Shown: positions 38,400 to 51,381, numbered from the stretch's first letter. The stretch: DNA of 64,000 nt from Trochalopteron elliotii (GCA_024734555.1 JANPWX010000054.1:9555619-9619618); one strand, 5' to 3'. Program-made: numbers and translations. Notes: generated by a model not told the origin, from the sequence alone.

Positions 38400-38620
38400 G
38401 GTCTTTACACACAGACCTGGGCGAGGTGTGTGTGTTGGGTGCCTTTGCCGTCGCTCTCGGCGCACTCGAGGTCAGGCCGGGCAGCAGCTCTGCGGGGCGA
38501 GCGCGGCCGCGAGGTGTCTCCCGACGGGGCTTTTCTCACTGAGCATCCCGAGTTCTGCCGGGTGATCGGAGCCCTTCCAGCGCAGCACGCAGCTCAGCCG
38601 ACGCTCTCCTCCTTTCCTAC
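38400..38620. promoter_or_regulatory. Small CpG-rich island C
   Basis: About 220 bases with many CpGs (for example gccgtcgctctcggcgcactcgag and gcgagcgcggccgcgag), between AT-rich flanks. It could be a minor promoter, an enhancer-type CpG island or part of a GC-rich mobile element. No exon with recognisable protein homology is attached to it. Confidence 0.4.
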
Positions 38621-41600
38621 TAACTTTTTTGACTGTTAGGAAGAAACTAGAAGCTATTCGGATTAGATTATCTCTCATGGCATTATGTACTGTGATCTCC
38701 TGATGACTTTCACTGTCTGTAGGTCTTGAGATCTTGCCATATTTATGCATGTTCTATAAATGCTAAATTGCATTGGCAATGGATTGCAATTCTTCCCACA
38801 GTGGCCCCTTTTTGCTTTTGAGTCAGTAGTAGCAGAACTGTTTCAATAGTTACTGATATTTTATCTCTTCCCCACCCTTCACTCAGATATCCAACATCTG
38901 TTTCAGCTGTATGCAGCTTGCATCTTTTCTCCTGCTGCATCTTAAATATTTACTGCTAGGACGTGTCCCTATACAATACATATGGAGTAAGAACTCAGCC
39001 ATGCTTCCCTTCCCTCTTGGTTGTGCTGGTGGTCTTCCATGGGGATGGGTCACCACAAGACCATTCCCCAAGGGCATGCCTGCTTCCAAGGTGAAACTGA
39101 AAGCTGCACATGAGTTCTGAATGTCACTTGTCCTGTGCTCCTGTTCCTAAAACAGTTTCAGAAGCAAAAATAGTCCCAGGAGCAACACACATGGACAGGG
39201 TGCTACACGAGTCCAGCATGTGCAGCATGTTATTGACTGAGCCAGTGCTGGCAATTGAAGAAGTTGTGTTGCAAACTTGAATTGCAAATGTTGCTGTTGC
39301 TGGGCCTTGTCTTTGTGCCAGCCTAAGGCCAGAGCAACCAGGTGTTGTGTGTTTGAGCAAAGCTTTATGCTAACATGTTGTGAAGGTAGACTTGAGGCAA
39401 CCAAAAACCACTCATAATATATATCCTTTCACTTAATACAACATTTGCTATTGTTCTGGCTATACACTTTATAACTAACAAAGTTCTAGCTCAAGAAAAG
39501 CATTGGAAATACAGGAGGCTAGATTCTAATCTCCAGCACTGAGATGATTTCTGTAAGGTTTGGCCTGTTAGCAGATGGACAGAGACAAATAAATAATAAA
39601 TTTAATGCTCAAAGTGTGCATGGTGTCTGTAAGAAGGCCTCATCACTAAATCAGCTGGGTGGTAATCATAGCTCAAAACTGCATCCATCACAATGTTTCA
39701 CATACAGAAAAGAACTGCTGATCTAGGCAGTCACCTTTGTGATATCAGTCTTGGTAAATATGCTTTAGAAAATTGTAGTTTCAGTTACCAAGAAATGCAT
39801 ACCAAGAAAACAAGAGGATTAGACTCTTGAGATAAAAGGATGAAGGTACAGATTTAAATAAATAGGCAATATTTAGGTTTAGAAAGCATCTGAGTTGTTG
39901 ACAAAAAAATATGAATATGATATGAAGTTCTTCTAAAGCAAGAGAAATGGAATCACATGGGAGTTTCAAACATTTTGTGCTTTCTTGTAAAACTCTTGGG
40001 TTTCACTCTGAAATGGTATTTCTAGTGACATGCAATACAACTAAGTTTTTCTCCCCCCCCATTCTCTCTTGCCAAAGGGAAGTGTGGGCTAGGAATGGTA
40101 CTTTCAAATCCTCAACTGGCATCATTCATTCCTTCATTCAAAATTAATTACCCCAGCTCCTGGACTTGAGGACCATCCAGTGGAGTCAGGGACAGTCCAG
40201 ATTGTGCTTTCACCTACCCCTGTGTATGTCTAGGAATAGAGACAGATGCCAAAGCTGAGACAGATGTTAGTTCTGTGAATTTTAGTTATAGCCAGCAGGT
40301 GTGATTTCCACGGGGAGCTTGCTCTTCCCGTAAGTATGACAGCCAAATGTTACAGCTGCATGGGATCACAGAGTGCACGTCCTCTTCCAAACTCAGGCAG
40401 AAGCAAAAGCTAAATGGAGTTTGGCTCTTAATTGCATTGACAGCATTTATTTTCTCATGTAAACATAAAATGCTTTGTCACTCTGTCTCTGACACACCCT
40501 AGCCTATCCTTGTTTGCTGCATGGAGCTCACTCTAAGTCAGTTCCTCCCTATTGTTTCTGGATCCTTGGCCTTCACACGTATTGTGTGCCTTCGAATATA
40601 TATATAAAAACACCATTCATTTTCCCTTGCAATTTATGGTATCTCTGCTTTTGTTTCCATTTGTGGGACTGCAGTACCTACACCCACCTGGCCTGTGCAC
40701 CATCCAGTCACAAGTACACGTGCACACCTCAGCATGAGCTGCCTTATCCACATCTTTGTGACCAGAAGAACAGTTCTGCTTCACACGCTTGCACGCACTT
40801 CTGTAATTTCCAAGTATTCAAGAAACAAACAGCCACGAGCTAGCATCTTATTCTCTTGCTGAGATGTATTTTTTTCACTGGTACTTCTCAAATGTAACAT
40901 AAGGTCATTAAACATGGAAATAACACCCTCCTCTGCAGTATAGAAATTAGATACTTGAGGGCTTCTGAATGTGCAAATATTTGTGTTTCCACACAGTCAG
41001 GTGTGTTTGCCTACTGCCCTTCAAAGGCAGGAAGTCTGTGTCACTGCAGACTCACAGTGGTGGATTCTTAATGGGGATCCCAACTCAAACTGACAGATGT
41101 TGGGTGCAATTTTTTTAACCTGTCAAGAACCATCTTTTTTTCTTTTGCATTTTATTTTTATTAACAAGATACAAGGAACAAAGTGCACTCAGAAGGAGGT
41201 GTAGAAAGCAGTCACAGTCACAGCCACTCCATAGAAAAGAGACACAGGAACATAAGAAAGGTTTAGTGAGTTTTTAATTGTGAATGGCACTCCATGCTGA
41301 GGCATAATTTTGGGGAGAAATTTGATGAGAGCTGCACGTTGAATTCAGGGTGGCACCACTGCATTACCTTCACCCAAAATCAAGATCCACAGGAAAGTGT
41401 CTGTATCTGTTCACGTTGGAGGAGCAACCTGAACTCTGCCTTCCCATGACAGATGCACTCCTGTGAGGTCATGAGAGAGTCACTGTCCCACTCTCTGGCT
41501 CATTTTTGTCATTGTAAAACATAATTTACTTCACTTATTCCCACAGGTTTTGTGGCTGCAATGGGGAGTGTAAAATATTATTTTACTATTGCTCTGGCTG

Positions 41601-44600
41601 GGAAATCAGGCCTGTCTTTCTCACTGTGTGCTCCCTGTTTGTTACACACAGGCAGAACTGAAACCTGGAGAAACCAGAGAGTCCAGCTGCTGCATGGAGG
41701 TTTTGCTGTGGTTCCCAAACACTCTCTTGCTGCTCCTGTTGGCTCAGGCTGTATTTGTAAACATTCACAGGCCCTCTCCTTTGGATTGTTCCTTGGAGCC
41801 AGATTTTCTTTTGATGTGAAACAGGATGTGTGTGTTAATTAATTTATTTTACTCAGGGTAGAAAATTACTGCCAATGTTCTTTGAAGAGTCCTGTGAGCC
41901 ATCTCTCCCACTGTGTAAACATTCAGGCAATTTTGGTTAAAATGTTTATTTTTTTAAAATGATGCATAAATGTTAAACTGGCTACTTTACAGCGGAGAGG
42001 TTTTACAGGCTCTTTTAAAAATGTCAAGGTCATCTTTAAACAGTTACTATTTAAACTGAGGAGGTGAAACACTGGACCAAGAGGATTCAAAGAAGAAAAA
42101 AGGAAGACCAGTATTTTCTGCTAACAGGTGTTATTTGAGAGTTTTGTGCTGGTGAAAGTGATGGTGAAATACTCTGGAGACATTGCTTCTGCATCTACTC
42201 CTTTGTACTTGTACTGTGGATATTGTTAGTGAAAATACACCCTTCCTGCCTTAGTCCTAAATTTGAAAGGACTTCTGCCTGGTGATGACAGGAAAGCACA
42301 GGCTCTGTAAACGTTGACTTCCTGAGATTGCCAGGAGGGGCCAGTTCATGCCAATTTTGGCAGTGATGTTTGTGTTGTGGAAGTACACTACTTCATGGCT
42401 TATAGTGGACCAGGAGCTTTGATGATTAAATGTTGCTTGTCATGTCTCCCAGATTTGGAGTAATCTCTCAGGATAAAAAGGTTTGAGAATCCCAGTGCTG
42501 GATGATTCTGTCATGTTACATATTATAATTCAGCATTCCCATGAGGGAAAGGAGCACAAGGGGTTCCTTGTCTAAACCAAAAACTTTCAAACTGTAAGTT
42601 TAACAGAATTAATAACAAACTCCTGTATTTTTTAATAGCTTTCTATTCTTTTGTGTTAACATTAAATAACTCCAGTCATGGTTTGATGTTTAATTGGTAG
42701 GGTGCTATCATTTGAGAGTTTAAACCTGAACAGTCAATGACATGCTGCCAGACATGCACAGTATTTTACCAAACAAGACCAGACAGATGCCTTGTTGTGA
42801 ACCGACTGCAGTTTGAGATTGATCCATCAATATACTATATGACAGCAAATTCCCCAGGGGAATTATTTGGTCTCCTTGTAATCTCAAGAGTCTGCACACA
42901 CTTCAGGATATCTTTGGCGTTCAGCACTTTTATTCTGGGACAATAATCCACAGCCATTTAAATCAAGATCTAACAGAAAACTCAATGTAAGAAGTTTAGT
43001 ATCTCCCCAAGGACTGCGCCATAAATTCAACTGAGATGACAAGATGGCAAAATGGATAGTGTGAGATACATTAGTTTATCTTAATTTGAATTGAATTCAA
43101 ATCGAGCTAGTAATAGCCAAATGTTTTGATGACTTTGGTTGTGAGAGTTAAACTGGAGGTTTTCTCAGTGATTGGTGCTCCATTTTAAAAAGCAAAGAAA
43201 CAAAATTTGTTGCAGCTGGCACTAAATGGAAGTTTTTTCTTTCAGGAGTAGCAATAGATTGGGTTGACTGATCACTGGAAACGAAACCGCTCATTTCTCA
43301 TTCCTTTTGGTTATGGGTGAACCCCAGCAATGAGGGAGTTACTTGTTCATATTCTTCTCAACACTCTGAAAGGCAGCATTCAGCTCTTGTGGCCTGTCCA
43401 TCCATCATCTTTTTTGCAGTATTAGCCTTTCCTTTGACAGGGACCCTATTTTAAAAAGAGGGAGGCTCCATTCCAGGATGTGGCATTAGTTTTCAGTATT
43501 CATTCAGTAATCAATACTATTCAGCATGGTGTATGTATAATTCCATGCAATAAAGTTGGTGGAGATATCTGGGATATAGAGAGAAATCCGTGTTCATCCT
43601 TTACGTAACAGTCATTGAGTCATGCCATCTTGTTTAAACAAACAGTGTGAATCTTAAAATAGCCCCTGAACATTCCACTGCGATGGCCATATTCAAATGA
43701 ATGTTCAAGATGTTTCCCCACTATCGTATACCCACAGAGTAACCCTTCAGTGACAGCAGAGCTGCCTGGAGTCACTGTTAAGCTAAACTGGGCATTGGTC
43801 ATATGGATCTGTTCACTTTCTCTGGTGAAGCAGAAAAATCTGTTTCTCTGTCATCCGTCCACCAAGGGAGGCACCAGAAATTAAATGTTTTGAGGCTAAC
43901 CTCATCTGAGAGTGATTTTAACATACCAGTTTACTGTTACTGGATAGTTATTAAAGGAGCTTGTGGAACATGACCTTGTTGCCATATAAGCAGTGGGAAA
44001 CCCTGCTCTTCATCTGATTAACAATTGACATTAGCCAGTTTCAAGAAGATACAAGTGAAAACTTGGCGTTTTTTTAAATGCAGTATTTTTTATATTCTTA
44101 TAGATGCAGAACTAGAGGAAGTACTTATTGCTCACTTTATTTGTCCAACTTTCATAATCCTTTCTGTTATCTATAGGGTCCTATGGATAAATTTCAAAGG
44201 ATAATTTAGATGTGATAAAAGCATAATATGTTGTAAAACTGATCAGTAAGAGAGCAGCCAGTAGACATTGCAGCTCTGCATTCAAAAATTGTTTAGTGAT
44301 GTCTCTCTAGCAAAGGAAGTTTGCTCAGTTTCTAACCTAGAGCTAGAGCTAGTATTGAAGGGACTTGGATTTTCATGATATGAGAAACATAAAATCAGGC
44401 TGCTGTAGCCCCTTCTGTATGGCTCTGTGGGTGAAATATTCAGTCTTCCACACTATCCATGTGTCACCTTCCACTAGGCTTTGCCTATATCATATGTAGT
44501 TGTGCAGGAATCCAAAACAGCTTGTGAAATCAGTCAATAAACCTGATATTGATCCCTTATTAAGGTAGGATAAGGCTCTAGAGAAAAGACAGTGTGGAGT

Positions 44601-45699
44601 GAGCTTTTGCCAGTTAAATATGCTGAATGTGGACCAAATGCTTCCCCTTCCTAGTTGGAAACTTAGCCTGTGCTTCTGAAATCCAAAGCTGCAAGCTCTT
44701 CAAGCTGAGAGGAAAATACCTTGTGTCTAGGTGACTTGGAAAAATCCCAGTGAAAGGCATGTGCCCCCATGGCTCACTAGGGGGGCTGGGGAAGCAGGCA
44801 GGCTGCCAGCAGGTACACAGAGCCTGCCCAGTGCCAAGCAGGCACTGAGCCCCTGCCAGACACAGCTGCCCCCTCCTTGGTCTGAGCTCCTGGGGCAGTG
44901 ACCCACAGCACTAAGGAGCAGAGATGTACAGAATAGGGCTGGCCACTTGGTCACACTACCTACTGACCCTGTCTCGTAACAGTAGAAAGCACTCAGAGAC
45001 ATTAAAATAGAACAAATTTGCAATGAGATCAGGTTATATGTTTTATGAGCCATATAATTAACATGCGACACTCAGAGCCATGGGATATTATTGACTTAAA
45101 TAGCTTAGTAACTATCAAAAAGGATTAGGCATTGACATGAAACAGAATAGCATGTGCACTGACACAAGCTAGGATCAAAATTACAGGGGCTACCAATCCT
45201 GGTGCTTCAGGGCATATTTTCATCATCAGCTTGGGGTCAGCAGGAAAGCCACTCTGTAATCAAGAAGCGTGCAATATGCACGTGGGTCATACTTACACAG
45301 ATTTTTTTATTGGTCTGCTTTGATTCCTTTTCCTTTTTCTTCTCTGTCTTCCTTTCATACCCTTCTCTTCCCCCTCCCTTACATTTATCATCTGGAATAG
45401 GTCACTACTGAAGACAAGACACTAAACTAGATGGATGGCTGAATAGTCCCTACTAATAGGGTAATTTAATATTTGCTTCTCTCCAGAACTCCATCGTTTA
45501 TTTCAAATATAAATTTTATATTCATTCACTAAAAAGTTCTTCTCTTTCCAATCTTCTTTCTATGCATGCTACTTTTTATTTTTATCAGCCTCACTTATAA
45601 ATCCTCAGAGGTAGCAAATGAATGTCAGTTTGGGAGAAGGAAGAGAACAACCAGGCACATTAAAAAAAATTATTTTCTCGGTAGATGAATGGCGTAAGT

Positions 45700-45715
45700 A
45701 AAAAAAAAAAAAAAA
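45700..45715. repeat. Poly-A tract
   Basis: A 16-base A-run followed by gattttg; no retroelement is recognisable next to it. Confidence 0.8.
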
Positions 45716-48568
45716 GATTTTGTACAGCCAACATGAAAAATCACCAATGAAAATACACAGGCTTTCTTCTGTGAACACGAATGTGAGTCCGTGAACAGTA
45801 ATGGTGAAATGATGCTTCTTTTAGGTAACTCTGCATATTTCTTTGTAGATTCGTAAGCAAGATAATAGTTAAGAATTTCAAAACCTTCCTTACCTGTCAA
45901 AAAAATCTCTCATTTTAAGATGATGGAATATTTCACACAATTTTAGATGTTTGGATGTTTTGGTTTGCATTTTCATTTGTTACTATACTGAAGTAGTGTC
46001 AAGAAGCTGCACACAATAGCAGGGCAGGTTGAATTTTATGCCCTGTAATATCTCTGTGAGAGATAAGACCTACCTGGAGCTACACACTTTAAAGAGGCAG
46101 GCTGGAGAGCAGAGGCATAGAGAGAAAAATTGGCTGATTCTTTGTGGGACTCCAAGTTAATAGCAGAAACCCAGAAATGTCTATTTTAAAAATATGCTTA
46201 CTCATTTTCTTTACTGCATGTTTCTTTTTTGCTACTTGCTTTCAACCTCCCAGACTGATTTCTAACTCCACCCGTTCTTACCCTACCCTTTACTTTTGCT
46301 AACACCCTTTCTTCCTATCTGGTACTAGCCAGCACTGCTCCACTCAGCACACTGATACATGCTGCCCTTGGGCCTGTTCAACCTTGCAGGAAAGATGCTG
46401 TCATGCATCTTCTCCAGCATCCTTCCCATTTTCCACAGTGGTTTGGATTCCAGTTTTTTTAGTCCTTCACTCTGCTTCCATAAAGACCAACGCTTTTGTG
46501 TTATTGCCTCCCCACAGACATTCTTCAACACACCAACGCTGACCTTAGGCTCCATGGACAGATGGGGCCTGATCCGAAGTCCATTAACATCAGAGGAAAT
46601 GTCCATTTACGCCCATGGGCTTTGCATTAAATCCTTTGCATTTTACTTACTTTCTTTACTGCCTCTTACTCAGCTCCAGTTATTAAAATCAGATTATTAC
46701 CTCACAGATCCCTAACAGTTCAGAGTACTATATAAGCCAAACTGTGCTGCTTCAAAGACAGAGGCCAAAACTGCCACTCTGCTAATGTGAAATCTGCAGC
46801 TGGCTAGTACTGAAAGCAAAGCATTACTTCCAGATTTCAATCCTGCATATAACTCAGGTCAGGATCTCACTCACTGTTCATTAGCTGAATCTCCCATTAC
46901 TAGCGCAGAGGCTCTCAAAACTATTTCTTCCTGTTCAGAGATTTTCTGGTCCCTGCAACATTATTCTGACCAGGCACCATGCAGATTCACCTCTGTTTGC
47001 AATTTTGCTCTCAGTACAAGTAGACTGGAATGTCAGCCAGAACATCAATATTTCTTTCTGTTGACACAATACTCTCTTATCCATATTGCCACCCCTCCTC
47101 CTGCTTCATTTTGTCTACATTCCTTTTAAAAACTCTACTCCCATAATTTAGTCTCCCACTCAGTACTTGGTTTAATCAAGTCTGTCACTCAATTTATATC
47201 CCACTTCTCGCTTAACACAAGTTTCTCAGTTAGCAATCTGTTTCTGTAGCACTTGCTATGCAGAACACATGGTAAGCTTTTCTTTACACACTTACTCCTC
47301 TGTTCCCTTTCTGATTTCCAGACCTCACTTTTCCTTGTAACTCTCGAAATGAGAAATGTCCTCTTCTGTCTCCCTCATTTTACGTTCCTCGTGTATTTTT
47401 ATAAGACCGCTGCTACCAGAGCTTCTTAAATATCACGGGGCACTTTGTGTAGAGCACAGAACCCTTCTTTAGTCCAGTTAAAACAGTTTTCAACTGCAGA
47501 ATAGCTTTCAGTTTAACACACAGCTTTAGGTAAACCTCTCCTGTTGCTGTATTTTTGGTCATGGCTCAGCTGCTTTCCTCTGCATAGAAGTAAGATTCAC
47601 TCCCTCTGGCTGCTTCTTCACTACAGCACGCTAAAATTTGGTTCTAATCCTCCACTCTCAGTTTTGTGTTGTTGGAACAGAGCCCTGTTCCAGTTGCTCT
47701 GTACATTTTAACACTGGGGAACGGGTTGCATATTTCCTGATGACATCGCCTAGCGCAACCACAGCACAAACTTAACAGTTCACTTTCCCTGCACAAAGGA
47801 CATCTAATGTCATTTTGGGTGGTGGAAATGCAGCGCAGGTTGTGTATCAGCAACATTGCCCGCCTCTGTATATATAATCTCCCACTTGAATTTCATGTTA
47901 TCAGCCAATTCCCCTGGTAAGGGCCATGGGTTGTCAAACTGCTTTCCTCCTTGGCCGCAACTGTTCTGTTTAAGATACTGGTGGACCACCAAATGAGGCT
48001 GTTGGAACAGTTTTATCTTGGCTGGAGCCCGATCAACTGATACCTGTTGGATAGATCATTTGTTAGTTCTCTGAATTATACAGCTGTGTCAGCAGGTTTC
48101 CAGGTTTAAATGCTGGCATGGTGTAAGACGCAGAATGCTGTTGTTTCATAATCACCTTCTAGAGGTATTGCTTTGTTGTAATGCTACTGTTATGTTGTCC
48201 TACTTTTGCTATCTACTTTCTGCATAGGAGGAGGGAATTTTTGCCCACTGCATCACTTTGGTGTAGTCTTTGCAGCACTGGGCTGGCTGCATTTAACCTG
48301 GAGACAGGGAGCAGGGGGGGATATGCAGGTGGCTGCTATCGCTGCTTTTTGTATGATTGAATAACATGATGATTTCATAGTCCAGGCACGGCGCAGAAAT
48401 ATATGGTACTTATACAGTACTCTTAATTTTCAGATCACTTTAATGCTACTCCTGGCTTATGGTACACTCATCTGTCTCCCTGAATGTTCTTAACACAGCT
48501 TGCAACTCCCAGTCACGCAGGAGAGGCCAGAGCAGCCCTTCCCTCTCTGGCTGGATCAGTGACTGCCC

Positions 48569-48577
48569 TATATAAAT
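48569..48577 (+). promoter_or_regulatory. TATA-box-like element about 0.9 kb upstream of the CAMK2G start codon
   Basis: The word tatataaat sits in gactgccctatataaatctg, a good TATA box match on the + strand. The overlapping cctatataaa is close to a CArg (SRF) box but lacks the final GG. An A/T-rich octamer-like word, gcatattaa, follows. If used, transcription would begin near 48600. This lies outside the CpG island, so it would be an upstream alternative start rather than the main promoter. Confidence 0.3.
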
Positions 48578-49065
48578 CTGCATATTAAGCAGATTTGGCA
48601 ATTGTTCAGACAGAGACAGACTCACTTAAGTAAAAGGAGAAAACAAACTTGCTTATGAAGGCACTGCAGCAGCACTTTCAGACGCTGTGCTAATAGAGAC
48701 AGCACAGAGGCCGGTTTGTTTTCTTTTGTAGTTGGGAGACTGATGATTTCTGTTTGTCTTCTGCGTCCAAGTCCCATCACCATAAACCACGGGTGTGTGC
48801 GAATACCGGTTCTCACTCTCTTAACAGTTTCAAGCCATTTCGCGTGTTACCGCTTTACCTCTGCACCAGATGGTTCATTTCCTCGGGGACTTCCACACGC
48901 GTCCCCAAGGTCGGGCAGCCTGACAGCGCTCGGGAGCACAGGGCCCAACTTCGAGGTGGATCCGCAGAAAGGCTTGAGGCCCCGCTTCCCCCGGTCGCGG
49001 GCGGCAGCGCAGCGGGCCGGGTTCCCTAGCTGTGCGCCGGGCTCCGACTGCGGTCGGGACGGGCG

Positions 49066-49460
49066 NNNNNNNNNNNNNNNNNNNNNNNNNNNNNNNNNNN
49101 NNNNNNNNNNNNNNNNNNNNNNNNNNNNNNNNNNNNNNNNNNNNNNNNNNNNNNNNNNNNNNNNNNNNNNNNNNNNNNNNNNNNNNNNNNNNNNNNNNNN
49201 NNNNNNNNNNNNNNNNNNNNNNNNNNNNNNNNNNNNNNNNNNNNNNNNNNNNNNNNNNNNNNNNNNNNNNNNNNNNNNNNNNNNNNNNNNNNNNNNNNNN
49301 NNNNNNNNNNNNNNNNNNNNNNNNNNNNNNNNNNNNNNNNNNNNNNNNNNNNNNNNNNNNNNNNNNNNNNNNNNNNNNNNNNNNNNNNNNNNNNNNNNNN
49401 NNNNNNNNNNNNNNNNNNNNNNNNNNNNNNNNNNNNNNNNNNNNNNNNNNNNNNNNNNNN
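49066..49460. other. Assembly gap, 395 N
   Basis: A run of N inside the CpG island, ending 14 bases before the CAMK2G start codon. GC-rich promoters are often lost in short-read assemblies. Open frames drawn across it are meaningless. The true length may differ from the number of N. Confidence 0.99.
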
Positions 49461-49474
49461 CCCGCAGCCCGAAC

Positions 49475-49539
49475 ATGGCCACCACGGCAACGTGCACCCG
49501 CTTCACCGACGAGTACCAGCTCTACGAGGAGCTTGGCAA
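49475..49539 (+). CDS. CAMK2G: CAMK2G exon 1 (coding part), CaMKII gamma N-terminus
   Basis: First coding exon of the gamma subunit of Ca2+/calmodulin-dependent protein kinase II, a multimeric cytosolic Ser/Thr kinase that decodes calcium signals. It encodes residues 1-21 and two bases of Lys22, beginning [15 protein letters not shown] and ending LYEELG, almost identical to vertebrate CaMKII N-termini. [12 protein letters not shown] is the gamma form; beta has V at residue 5, and delta and alpha differ further. Compared with the mammalian gamma protein as I remember it, residue 13 is E rather than D and residue 17 is Y rather than F. The start codon has A at -3 and G at +4. The donor is AA|GTACGG, phase 2, splitting Lys22 inside the GxGxxSxV nucleotide loop. 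The upstream UTR is lost in the gap. Confidence 0.96.
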
Positions 49540-51381
49540 GTACGGAGCCTGCTGTGCGCCCCGCGCCGCGCCCCGCCGCCCGCCCCGGCCCCGGGACCCA
49601 CCGGCGCTGCTGGGACCACTGTGCCGGTGACCCGGCTCTCCCGGGAGCCGGAGGAGGATTAGCTGTCGCGCTGTAATCCTGTTCTCCAGCCCCCCGTCCA
49701 CCCCAGCGGCACAGCCGCCGGAGGGAAAGGTGTTCCTGCCCCCCTGGGTCGCCCCGCCGCAGCGGGTGTCCCTGCAGTCCGTCTCGGGCTGCGCGCTCCT
49801 GTTGCACCCCGAGATTTCCTCTCTTCCCTCCTTTCCTTCCTCAGGACCTGACTGCCCCGTTCTCCTTCCCGCACCGTCTCCCAGCTAGCCGTTGCCGTTC
49901 CCTGCAACTGTTTCTGCGCTGGGACGCGACACTGTTAAAGCCACTCCGCGATGCTTCAGTCTCCACTTCCTTGTCCCTGTGAAAGGACCAGGTGCTGCTG
50001 CACCGCGCTTCTCCTCCCTCCCCGCTTCCTCGCTTCTTCCCTCCCTCCCTCCGCACTTGTCTCCGCATTGGCAGACTTGCTGCTGCACCCTAGGACAGGG
50101 CTTTGCAGGGGAGCGCAGTTGGGCAGGAACGCAGCGCAGAAAGGACCAGAGTAGGATTATGGGGACAGTGCTTTCGTGGGTGCTGCTGCTCGCTCCCTCC
50201 CTTCCTGCACCAACTGCTGGGCTCTGCTGCATCTCTTCTATCCAGCCCGGTGTCCCTGTCCCTCCCCACACTGCTGCAGCTGTGTGTCACCAAGCCCAGG
50301 CCACAGTGCCGGTGCTCACCTTGATGCTCATTGGTTTGTATGTAGAGGTTGAGGAAGGGGATAAAAGGCAGGACTCCACAGTATTGGAAGGATTCAAGCT
50401 ATTTTAGGCTCCCGGTAGGACTTACTGTATGTGGGGCCCTTGTGCAGTTTCTGTTCCCCTCTCTCCTAGTTGAAATATGGACATTTGTCCCTAGACGTGG
50501 GTTTGCATTCCTGATCTGAAGGACTTGGGATTTTCTGCTAGTTTTCTTAGATTTGTCCTTCCCCTTTTCAGATCTTTCCTGTAGAGCTAGTTGTTGTTCT
50601 TTACCCGCCATGTTTTTGTTGTTGTTGTTGTTTTTAAAAAATAAGGGGCTGTTTCCAAGTGTAGTCCTGTAGATTTTCAGTCTCTGTCTTTTCACCTTGG
50701 TCTCTGTTGTATTCACTCTTTTTCCTCACAGAAATCCTTCTTCCTTGTCTCTCAGACCTCTTTCCAAGAGTAATTCTCTTTGGAATAGTTGTGATAACAT
50801 CGATAGTTTCAGCTTGAGAAAATGTAGAAAACCTTGTAGTTTTCTCCTCACTTCATTAGTAGGTACATGCTTGTCCCCATTTTGCAGGTGGTTGAGGGAT
50901 ATAAGAGAACTAGTAACTTCTGCAAAGTGTTGCAGTGATTTTGTGACTGAGTTTGCACTTGAGCGTGGGAGACGTGAGTCCTGGTTTTGTGCTGTGACTG
51001 CCAGGGATGCTGTCTCTGGGAGATGGACTTACCAGCTAGTGTTTGCAGTGCCATTTGGGGCTGTTTGTCTCCTGTTTATCAATCCCTTCATGCCCTGTTT
51101 CTGTGCCTGGATGGTCTCTCTCTCCCCACACAGTGTGCTCTTCCTACTGTGCTGTCTGTGAGGGGGTTTGAGGAGTCTTCAGGAGGCTTGAGTACCATAT
51201 AGACTTAAGTTTTTTGCTGATCAGACAGTGTGCATTGTTCATCAGATTCTCAGGTGTTGTGTCCCTCCTCCGTATGTCTTCTGCCCTGTCCTTAATCTGG
51301 TTCACTCTGGGGACCGGAATTGTTGCTATTATATTCTCATTTTCAGTTTCATAGCACCTACCTTCTTTATTTTTCTTCCAG
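49540..51381 (+). other. CAMK2G: CAMK2G intron 1
   Basis: An intron of 1842 bases with GT at 49540-49541 and AG at 51380-51381, the latter preceded by the pyrimidine-rich ccttctttatttttcttcc. Its first few hundred bases are CpG-island sequence. A (GTT)n stretch occurs at 50618-50632. Open frames up to 171 codons inside it have no family resemblance and are ignored. Confidence 0.93.
50618..50632. repeat. (GTT)n microsatellite in intron 1
   Basis: About five GTT units followed by T- and A-runs. Confidence 0.85.

Larger units (their letters stand above)
38621..48887. other. Non-coding DNA upstream of CAMK2G
   Basis: Ten kilobases with no recognisable exon. A poly-A tract lies at 45700-45715. 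A GC-richer patch without many CpGs lies at 44750-44960. From about 46.2 to 47.4 kb the + strand is strikingly poor in G and rich in C and T. A minus-strand frame at 47644-47856 contains CPLC and CCGC words, but the cysteine spacing does not make a RING or other zinc finger. The last kilobase probably contains distal promoter sequence of CAMK2G. Confidence 0.55.
48888..49900 (+). promoter_or_regulatory. CAMK2G: CAMK2G promoter CpG island (interrupted by gap)
   Basis: GC and CpG density rise sharply at about 48888 and stay high through the assembly gap, exon 1 and the first several hundred bases of intron 1 before declining. CaMKII genes are driven from CpG-island promoters, and the position directly over exon 1 fits. 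The transcription start and most of the 5' UTR probably lie within the unsequenced 49066-49460 segment, so they cannot be placed here. The right border is approximate. Confidence 0.8.

Noticed and set aside
47644..47856. Minus-strand frame with CPLC and CCGC words suggesting a RING finger
   Set aside because: The spacing of later Cys and His residues does not fit RING or other zinc-binding patterns, and there is no splice support.
48716..49807. Long open frames of 154-310 codons on both strands spanning the N run
   Set aside because: They exist only because N codons contain no stops. The real coding sequence begins at 49475 after the gap.
49892..50407. 171-codon + strand frame within intron 1
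   Set aside because: Lies entirely between well-supported exons 1 and 2, is GC-biased sequence with several frames open, and has no homology I can recognise.
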